Source: a virus. Taken from it: a stretch of 23,433 nucleotides of DNA. The translations under genes were made by a program, and so were the position numbers. This document shows positions 6,855 through 11,185 of the stretch, in pieces; position 1 is the first letter of the stretch; the number at the start of each line of letters is the position of its first letter. The notes beneath the pieces are model-generated. The model was given only the letters and a program-made list of their open reading frames with translations. It searched no databases and was not told where the DNA came from. The stretch spans positions 1-23,433 of the IMG/VR virus record IMGVR_UViG_3300018476_000012; one strand, written 5' to 3'.

Positions 6855-7325
6855 TCATCGCGTTTCCTCCATCACAATCACGCGCGCGCTCACCTTGTCG
6901 GCGTAGATTTTCCGGACCGAGAGCGCGACCACCTGGCCGTCGTCGTGATAGGCAATCCCGGTGAGCGCATCCATGAGCGCGCGACAGAGTTTGTCGACAT
7001 CGGGGCGGACGCAGGGATCACACCGTAAGCGATCGCGCCCCTTGGGCCGTGCGAACCCGTAGATGACCGAGACCGTGACGCCGCGGCCCTTCGGGACCAT
7101 CGTCACGCCGGCGCGCCGGGCGGCCCACTGGACCGCGGCCGCGAACGACTTGCCGTGTTTACTGTCGGTCTTGGTCCGCAGCTGGCCGCGGCGATCGAGA
7201 AACGAAAACGTCGAGCCCTTGACGCCGAACGGGCCCGGCACTTCGAAATAGAACGAGGCGTGGCCGGCGATCTCATGTGCGACGCGCGCCTGGACATCAC
7301 CGACTTTGTGATTCAGGTTGGTCAT
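6855..7325 (-). CDS. rusA: RusA-family Holliday junction resolvase
   Basis: A 156-residue endonuclease that cuts four-way DNA junctions, resolving recombination or replication intermediates before packaging. The family core is clear: RPDVDKLCRALMDALTG (Asp109 and Asp111) followed by IAYHDDGQVVALSVRK with Asp128/129, matching the PDxDN...DDxQV pattern whose aspartates bind metal. The N-terminal strand region carries FYFEVPGPFGVKGS, as in other RusA proteins. It starts at ATG 7325, overlapping the stop of the winged-helix gene by four bases (ATGA), so both are co-expressed. The length is slightly above that of the E. coli protein. Confidence 0.93.
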   Translation of the reverse strand: MTNLNHKVGDVQARVAHEIAGHASFYFEVPGPFGVKGSTFSFLDRRGQLRTKTDSKHGKSFAAAVQWAARRAGVTMVPKGRGVTVSVIYGFARPKGRDRLRCDPCVRPDVDKLCRALMDALTGIAYHDDGQVVALSVRKIYADKVSARVIVMEETR

Positions 7326-7828
7326 GACGCCTTCGCTTTTGGGCGTTTGCCTTCGGTGTTTTCTCGCGCGCGCGTTGTACGAGTACTAGTTCTTGACGGA
7401 TCTATGACGGATCGGGTGCAGTGGGCTGCACCCCTGACGGAAGCCCACTGCACCCCTGACTGTTGATGGCTGTGGAAATCTTTTGTTTTCCCAGCGATTC
7501 TCGATCGCCCCTGTGGAAAAACCTGTGGACCGAATAACCGGAGTTGGTCGCCATCACTGAAGACCAGGGCGGCCTCGACGAACCGATAGTGTGTCGCCTG
7601 ATGCTGCCGGGCGGGCTTCAGGACCTCGAGGACGCCGCGACGGTGCAGCTCGTGGACCGCGGTCTGTGTGGCGCGTTCACACCGCCCGACCATCCGCGCG
7701 AGGCTCGCGATCGATGGAAAGACGCGCACGCCGGCGTCCGTCGCAAACGACGCGCACGCCGCAGCGTACGGCTTCAGCCAGGCCGGCAGATCGGACTCGA
7801 ACACGGCAGAGACCAATCGCCCGCTCAT
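7322..7828 (-). CDS. Winged-helix protein, probable replication initiator
   Basis: A 168-residue protein from ATG 7828. The frame is open further up, but that part is Arg/Pro-rich and overlaps the previous gene. Residues about 15-90 form a winged helix-turn-helix: WLKPYAAACASFATD, VFPSIASLARMVGRCERATQTAVHELHRRGVLEVLK and the wing THYRFV. This resembles the N-terminal DNA-binding domain of phage O-type replication initiators. The C-terminal half is Ser/Arg/Lys-rich and low in complexity, and its DNA carries strong direct and inverted repeats and DnaA-box-like sites, as in lambda gene O. Its position directly before rusA fits a replication module. A purely transcriptional role cannot be excluded. 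The ribosome site (GGGAG only two bases before ATG) is poor. Confidence 0.7.
   Translation of the reverse strand: MSGRLVSAVFESDLPAWLKPYAAACASFATDAGVRVFPSIASLARMVGRCERATQTAVHELHRRGVLEVLKPARQHQATHYRFVEAALVFSDGDQLRLFGPQVFPQGRSRIAGKTKDFHSHQQSGVQWASVRGAAHCTRSVIDPSRTSTRTTRARENTEGKRPKAKAS
7394..7532. other. Candidate replication origin inside the winged-helix gene
   Basis: Several repeat classes cluster here. TGACGGA occurs at 7394, 7405 and 7435, and TGACGGATC twice at 11-bp spacing. A perfect 14-bp inverted repeat pairs 7414-7427 with 7442-7455 across a 14-base loop. CTGCACCCCTGAC is directly repeated at 7426 and 7448. TGTGGA follows at 7471, 7512 and 7524; TGTGGAAAA and TGTGGAAAT resemble the DnaA box TGTGNATAA. 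An AT-richer stretch lies at 7477-7491. The combination of iterons, DnaA-like boxes and easily melted DNA inside a probable initiator gene recalls lambda ori. Function is inferred. Confidence 0.5.
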
Positions 7829-7846
7829 TGCTCCCGCCGATCGTGT

Positions 7847-7866
7847 GCGGTCCGGACCTGGACCGC
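7847..7866. repeat. Short perfect hairpin between two early genes
   Basis: GCGGTCC and GGACCGC pair across a six-base loop in the 49-bp gap between the Xis-like and winged-helix genes. There is no T-run on the minus strand, so it is unlikely to be an intrinsic terminator. It could affect translation or message stability. Confidence 0.4.
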
Positions 7867-7877
7867 GCGGAGGCCCG

Positions 7878-8243
7878 TCACCGCGAGCCTGCTTTCTGCC
7901 GGACCTCCTCGTCCGCCTGGCGTTTGGCCTTCGTGGCGGCGAACCCATGCCGTCGCTGTTTCTGCTTGACACGGCGGGTCTGGAGGTCGCGGAACACGTC
8001 TTCGCGCAGCCAGCGGTACGGATACTTGTCGAACGGGAGCGGCCGGAAGGTGTTCTGTTGCAGCCCGCGCCGGATCGTCAAAGGGCTCACGCGATAGACC
8101 GACGCGATTTCCGGCAGGGTGAGGATGACCGGTAGCTGCTGGAGATCGACCACGAGCGTGGCCTTGGCGGGCGTCGGTTTGGGAAGACTCGGCAACGTGG
8201 CCTTGGCAGGTGTGGGTCTGGGAACGCGACGCTTACTGATCAT
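7878..8243 (-). CDS. Excisionase/MerR-like helix-turn-helix protein
   Basis: A 121-residue basic DNA-binding protein, first gene of the long minus-strand series. I chose ATG 8243 because GGAGGGG (8248-8254) is the best ribosome site in this region. Residues 41-88 (LTLPEIASVYRVSPLTIRRG through YRWLREDVF) fit the HTH_17/excisionase pattern: a recognition helix followed by a wing that ends in W-hydrophobic-R-x-E-D-V. The N-terminus has PTPAKATL twice (residues 10-17 and 23-30), encoded by a near-identical DNA repeat, and the C-terminus is Lys/Arg-rich. It may act as excisionase at the nearby attP, as regulator of the divergent promoters, or both. The assignment rests on motif and position. Confidence 0.72.
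   Translation of the reverse strand: MISKRRVPRPTPAKATLPSLPKPTPAKATLVVDLQQLPVILTLPEIASVYRVSPLTIRRGLQQNTFRPLPFDKYPYRWLREDVFRDLQTRRVKQKQRRHGFAATKAKRQADEEVRQKAGSR
8157..8223. repeat. In-frame 28-bp imperfect direct repeat, 39-bp period
   Basis: Bases 8157-8184 and 8196-8223 are near-identical and offset by 39 bp (13 codons), giving the duplicated PTPAKATL segment in the N-terminal tail of the HTH protein. It is a recent-looking coding duplication. Differences fall mainly at third codon positions. Confidence 0.75.
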
Positions 8244-8392
8244 CTGGCCCCTCCGGAATCCGATGCGAACGCCGACGCCGACCGAAACAACCACGAAGCG
8301 GGTTGGGGGGAACACGCATCGTAGACCACTTCTAAAAGAATCTCTTTCTAAAGATAACCTTTAAGCGCCATATTGGTGGGGGTAATACCGCC
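8244..8392. promoter_or_regulatory. Divergent regulatory region between early and integrase units
   Basis: This 149-bp gap separates the first minus-strand gene from the plus-strand zinc-ribbon gene, so it should hold promoters in both directions. It contains the most AT-rich patch near any gene start (about 8326-8364). Inside it TTCTAAAAGAA (8330-8340) and TTTCTAAAGATAA (8345-8357) share a TTCTAAA(A)GA core at roughly 16-bp spacing, and the first is itself an inverted repeat. These look like operator half-sites for a switch protein. I cannot place -35 and -10 boxes with confidence. Confidence 0.5.
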
Positions 8393-8605
8393 GTGGAACA
8401 ATCCGCCGTCATGGCGAAACTCGTCCCCCTGACGTTTATGGGGCATCAATGCCAACGCTGTGGGCATAAATGGATCCCGAAAGGCGAGACCGCGCCTGAG
8501 ACCTGTCCGAAGTGCAAGAGTCCGTACTGGAACAAACCGCGCCGACACGCTTCCGGATCTACCGGGAAGCGCACGGCGCCGTCAACCCAAAAGCGACAAA
8601 AGTAG
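8393..8605 (+). CDS. Small zinc-ribbon protein upstream of integrase
   Basis: A 70-residue protein with a clear zinc ribbon: CQRCGHKWIPKGE, then CPKCKSPYWNKPRR, giving C-x2-C and C-x2-C knuckles joined by about 15 residues. The tail is Ser/Thr/Lys/Arg-rich and probably disordered or DNA-binding. The reading may start at GTG 8393, preceded by a G-run but no well-spaced ribosome site, or at ATG 8411, which gives 64 residues. It is the only gene besides the integrase on this strand and faces the early operon across a repeat-bearing intergenic region, the usual place of a phage repressor. A regulatory role is inference, since zinc ribbons of this size also act as adaptor domains. Confidence 0.7.
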   Translation: MEQSAVMAKLVPLTFMGHQCQRCGHKWIPKGETAPETCPKCKSPYWNKPRRHASGSTGKRTAPSTQKRQK

Positions 8606-8618
8606 CTCATAATTAGGC

Positions 8619-8631
8619 TAAAATACGAGCG
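8619..8631 (+). promoter_or_regulatory. Possible -10 box for a leaderless integrase transcript
   Basis: TAAAAT (8619-8624) ends six bases before the GTG start of the integrase, and no ribosome site lies between. This is the spacing expected if transcription starts at the start codon itself. No good -35 box is visible, so the call is tentative. Confidence 0.3.
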
Positions 8632-9923
8632 TGGGAACACGAACACGCACGACACTCGCCGAAGGCATTTATCAGGACGCGCACGGCATCACCGTCCTCG
8701 CACGCCTCGGCTCTAAGCCGAACATCCTCGAAGCCAAAGCGCGCTTCCCGCTCGTCGACAACGACGGCATTCCGTATTCCAGAAGAAATAACGTCGAGCT
8801 CGTGAAGTGTCGCTTCCAGTTGCTTGAGGATCTGCGGCTCCAGCGCGCGCGCGCCGGCGGGGAAGCGGGCTCGCTCGGCGCCGCGATCGACGCGTGGAAG
8901 ATCGAATTCCCGCTGAACATCCGCGCGGATGGCACGCCGGAAATTAACGACAAGCGGGGTAACGATCACTACCTGATCGCGCACTGGCGCACGTCGCCCC
9001 TGGCCGCCGCGCCCGTCGATGCGATCAAGCGTTCGCAGATCCGGAAACAGTTGAACGCCTGGACCGAAGGCGGGAGCGCGCCGACCACCGTCGCGCATCG
9101 CAAACGCATCCTCACTGATCTCCTGCGCTGGTCGCTCGAGGTGGACGACGACGACGACATCACGTTACCGACCGAGGGGATCGAGAACCCTCCGCCGCGA
9201 AAGCCGAAGGCGCGCGGGATTCCGATGCCGATCCTATCGCGCATCCTCGCGACGATGCCGGATCGCGGTCGGCCGACCGGGCAGGGGAAAGGGACCCGCC
9301 CGACCGTCAGCGAGACCAAGATCCGGTGCGGCGTGATGGGCTGGACGGGGCTGTCGCATATGTCGCTGCAGCGCCTCGAGCGCCGGCTCGTGAACTTCCG
9401 CGATGGCAAGATGTTCTATCCAGACCGCCACAAGGGCGCCGGCGCCGACGGCGTCTGGGTCGCCCTGCTCCCGCCCGCGCTCGAGTTCCTGCGCGCCTTT
9501 GACCGCGCCGGCCTGTGGGGGAAGAGCTGGTCGCGCTCGAGTATGCATGGGACCTGGCGCCGGGCCGTGAAGAATACCCGCAAGGCACTCGCCGCCGCGG
9601 CCGCGCAGACTGACGACCTCGAGCGCGCCGCCGACGCCAAGATCATGCTCGAGCAGTTCGACGAGTCGGTCGCGCCCAACTGCTACCCGTACGACACACG
9701 GCACTCGTTCTTGTCGGATGTCTATCGACAGTACGGGGACCCGTACGCCCTTAAGGCGATCGGCCAGCACGCCGACCTCAAGATGGGCGAGCGGTATACC
9801 AAGGCGGTCGTCCCTGAGAAGGTCGCGAGCGCGATCGACGCGATGCGCGCGAAGTGGTTCCCCGAGGCGCCCAAACCGGCCGCGACCGTGCGCGAGTTCC
9901 GCGTCGTCCAGTCGACCAAATGA
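8631..9923 (+). CDS. int: Tyrosine-family phage integrase with divergent active site
   Basis: A 430-residue recombinase that should insert the phage at a host tRNA gene; the attachment site lies 125 bp downstream. Residues 80-175 form the helical core-binding domain. The catalytic domain follows, with box I at GWTGLSHMSLQRLE (237-250), a probable beta-hairpin Lys in DRHKGAGADGVWVALLP, box II at YPYDTRHSFLSDVY (Arg357-His358), and IGQHADLKMGERYTKAV, supplying His380 and the nucleophile Tyr389. The first catalytic Arg, normally in TGxR, is absent: Ser-His follows TGL. The box II His is replaced by Tyr/Asp, a change seen in other phage integrases. The start is GTG 8631 with no ribosome site. The protein may use a displaced Arg, for example Arg248. 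Confidence 0.9.
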   Translation: MGTRTRTTLAEGIYQDAHGITVLARLGSKPNILEAKARFPLVDNDGIPYSRRNNVELVKCRFQLLEDLRLQRARAGGEAGSLGAAIDAWKIEFPLNIRADGTPEINDKRGNDHYLIAHWRTSPLAAAPVDAIKRSQIRKQLNAWTEGGSAPTTVAHRKRILTDLLRWSLEVDDDDDITLPTEGIENPPPRKPKARGIPMPILSRILATMPDRGRPTGQGKGTRPTVSETKIRCGVMGWTGLSHMSLQRLERRLVNFRDGKMFYPDRHKGAGADGVWVALLPPALEFLRAFDRAGLWGKSWSRSSMHGTWRRAVKNTRKALAAAAAQTDDLERAADAKIMLEQFDESVAPNCYPYDTRHSFLSDVYRQYGDPYALKAIGQHADLKMGERYTKAVVPEKVASAIDAMRAKWFPEAPKPAATVREFRVVQSTK

Positions 9924-9996
9924 CGCCGTGTGTGTGCGGTCAAGTTTGCGCGGAATTGGGGGAAATCCGGCGCGTTGTGTGTGCGTCGAGTGTGTG

Positions 9997-10012
9997 CGTT
10001 CCACGTGGAACG
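9997..10012. promoter_or_regulatory. parS-like: parS-like palindrome
   Basis: CGTTCCACGTGGAACG is a perfect 16-bp palindrome. Its inner 14 bp, GTTCCACGTGGAAC, equal the core of the chromosomal ParB-binding site parS (consensus TGTTYCACGTGRAACA); only the outermost pair differs. It lies outside genes, directly abutting a GTGTGTGCG repeat and about 35 bp from the tRNA-derived attP core. No ParA or ParB gene is present, so any binding would be by the host protein. Binding is inferred from sequence identity. Confidence 0.7.
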
Positions 10013-10047
10013 TTTAGAATCAAGCACTTAACATCTAGAGAACTGGC

Positions 10048-10092
10048 TTCCTAAACCGGGGGTCGCAGGTTCAATTCCTGCCAGGCGCACCA
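10048..10092 (+). other. attP: attP core: 3' half of a tRNA-Arg(CCU)-like gene
   Basis: From the anticodon loop onward this reads as a tRNA 3' half: CCT anticodon (10050-10052), AAACCGG, variable region, T-arm GCAGG-TTCAATT-CCTGC (10065-10081), acceptor strand CAGGCGC (10082-10088), discriminator A and encoded CCA (10090-10092). No matching 5' half precedes it, and anticodon-stem pairing is imperfect (C31-A39). It is therefore a fragment that would restore the host tRNA-Arg after integration, a standard target for tyrosine integrases. The exact left crossover limit, about 10043-10050, cannot be fixed from one sequence. Confidence 0.88.
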
Positions 10093-10127
10093 ATCAAATC
10101 AATAAGTTACAGGGATTCACCGGGAGC

Positions 10128-10151
10128 CGGCGCACACACGCCGCCGTTTTT
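10128..10151 (+). terminator. Possible intrinsic terminator after attP
   Basis: CGGCG (10128-10132) can pair with CGCCG (10139-10143) around a CACACA loop, followed three bases later by five T. It could stop integrase transcripts, or those of the rebuilt tRNA. The stem is only five base pairs and it overlaps one of the GTGTGTGCG repeats, so this is tentative. Confidence 0.35.
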
Positions 10152-10480
10152 ACGTACTCAGAATTAGGCCGGAATATGCAAAGTCTAAATCGGTGTGTGT
10201 GCGTGGTGTGTGTGCGAAACGCCGCAGGTTCTCGCGGCCGATATCGATCACCCGCCAGCGGATACGGTCCGCGTTTTTCATCGGACACACCGTAGCTCGT
10301 TGAACGGCCCGGCCCTTGCGGCTGGAGCTAACAACCGCGTCGGCTCCGCACCGTGGCGGATGATCGAATCAGATCAGCAGCCGTGTGCGTGGTGTGTGTG
10401 CGTACATCCGGCCCTCCCAGCGCGGGCCGAGGCCAAGGTCGGCGGCGCGGCCGGACGACGCACACACACGCGCACACACG

Positions 10481-10615
10481 TCAGAGCAGCAGCGACAGGA
10501 TCCAGAGCGCCAGGCCGGCGCCCAGCAGGCCGACGCGCGGGCTCGGGATGTTGGCCGCCGCCGCCAGGAAGCACACGAGCGCGAGGACCAACAGCACGAG
10601 ATCGATCGTCATCAT
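10481..10615 (-). CDS. Two-segment small membrane protein, holin-like
   Basis: A 44-residue protein made almost entirely of two hydrophobic segments: IDLVLLVLALVCFLAAAANI (3-22), a short IPSPR turn, then GLLGAGLALWILSLLL to the end. The ATG at 10615 overlaps the preceding stop (ATGA), with AAAGG nine bases upstream; a second ATG follows directly. It is the last gene of the late series, a frequent place for lysis genes, and the hairpin topology fits a very small holin. It lacks the charged C-terminus usual in holins, so the function is inferred from size, topology and position only. Confidence 0.65.
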   Translation of the reverse strand: MMTIDLVLLVLALVCFLAAAANIPSPRVGLLGAGLALWILSLLL

Positions 10616-10821
10616 GGCGGGTCGCCTTTCCAGGTGAACTGCGTTCCACAACAGACACAGACGTACTGATCGACGCCGCCGGCGGGCTCGGGCGGGGTCG
10701 CGGTGTCGCAGTGTTTCGGACACTGCGGCCCGTTGCCACGTGTCGGCTCGCCCGGGACCGCTAGGGTCATTCGGAGCGCCTGGGCGTCTATCCGGCGCCC
10801 GTTGACCCGACCGGGCCTCAC
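10612..10821 (-). CDS. Small Cys-rich (zinc-knuckle-like) protein
   Basis: A protein of 69 residues from GTG 10821 (four-base overlap with the previous stop) or 52 from ATG 10770; neither start has a strong ribosome site. The shorter form begins MTLAVPGEPTRGNGP and is less Arg-rich, so it may be the real product. The C-terminal half has CPKHC, about 15 residues of linker, then VCVCCGTQFTWKGD, giving two Cys pairs that could hold zinc. It is co-translated with the small membrane protein through ATGA. I do not recognise the family. Confidence 0.6.
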   Translation of the reverse strand: MRPGRVNGRRIDAQALRMTLAVPGEPTRGNGPQCPKHCDTATPPEPAGGVDQYVCVCCGTQFTWKGDPP

Positions 10822-11150
10822 ACGCCCGCCATGACGTTCCAGAGGGTCGTAATCTGGCTGCGGATCTCGGCGTCCGCGGCGCTCGTCTCGATCGCGCCGG
10901 CTTCGAAGTTGTACGACGTGGTCGCGGCGACGAGGTTGGTCCCATTCGCGATCGTCGGGCCGAGCGAGTAGGCCATCTGCGTCGGGTTCGTGATGACCTG
11001 CTGGGCGAGTTGCCGGCGCTGTTGGTGATGCTCGACGGAGTCGGCCTCGCCGGCGACGACGATGGCCTCCGAGAGGAGGAGCGAGCTGAGACGCTTCTGG
11101 AAGTTCGGATCGGCCGCCAGCGCGGATTGGCTACGGGGTGTCGTGGGCAT
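10818..11150 (-). CDS. Conserved-type unknown phage protein, 110 residues
   Basis: The ATG at 11150 has AAAGGA seven bases upstream. The protein is helical: DPNFQKRLSSLLLSEAIVVAGEA, then HHQQRRQLAQQVITNPTQMAYSL, and an ending of DAEIRSQITTLWNVMAGV. This layout (a helix beginning with NFQKRL, an RxxLAxxVxxNP segment and a C-terminal LWNxMAGV) resembles small proteins of unknown role seen near the end of structural modules in other environmental phages, as I recall them. A virion or tail-assembly accessory role is possible, and nothing points to an enzyme. Confidence 0.7.
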   Translation of the reverse strand: MPTTPRSQSALAADPNFQKRLSSLLLSEAIVVAGEADSVEHHQQRRQLAQQVITNPTQMAYSLGPTIANGTNLVAATTSYNFEAGAIETSAADAEIRSQITTLWNVMAGV

Positions 11151-11185
11151 CGGTCATTCCTTTGTGTGTGTGCGTGTGTGTGCGT

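Larger units (their letters stand above)
9924..10480. other. Non-coding attachment region between convergent units
   Basis: About 557 bp between the ends of the integrase gene and of the last minus-strand gene contain no convincing gene. The region holds attP, a parS-like palindrome, a possible terminator and many GTGTGTGTGCG-type repeats. Short open frames here are Arg/Pro-rich or repeat-driven. Its local composition, with alternating GT/CA tracts and some AT-rich patches (10092-10115, 10147-10190), differs from the rest of the genome. Confidence 0.85.
9928..11184. repeat. Dispersed GTGTGTGTGCG-type repeats around attP
   Basis: Direct copies are at 9928-9938, 9976-9985, 9990-9998, 10193-10203, 10206-10216, 10383-10389 (short), 10392-10402, 11164-11174 and 11174-11184. 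Inverted copies are at 10131-10139, 10459-10469 and 10471-10479. All lie outside genes. Three pairs have their ends exactly 13 bp apart (9985/9998, 10203/10216, 10389/10402), and a 20-bp unit at 10197-10216 recurs exactly at 10383-10402. This fits arm-type integrase sites, iterons or operators rather than a simple microsatellite. Confidence 0.85.

Noticed and set aside
10043-10092. A complete phage tRNA gene
   Set aside because: Only the 3' half is present; no D-arm or 5' acceptor strand precedes it and the anticodon stem has a mismatch. It is an attachment site, not an expressed tRNA.
10094-10288. A minus-strand 64-residue gene between attP and the late genes
   Set aside because: Composition is driven by repeats and the tRNA fragment, with no ribosome site and overlap with attP.
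9928-10480. CRISPR array in the GT-rich repeat region
   Set aside because: Repeats are 7-11 bp, irregularly spaced, in both orientations, and there are no cas genes.
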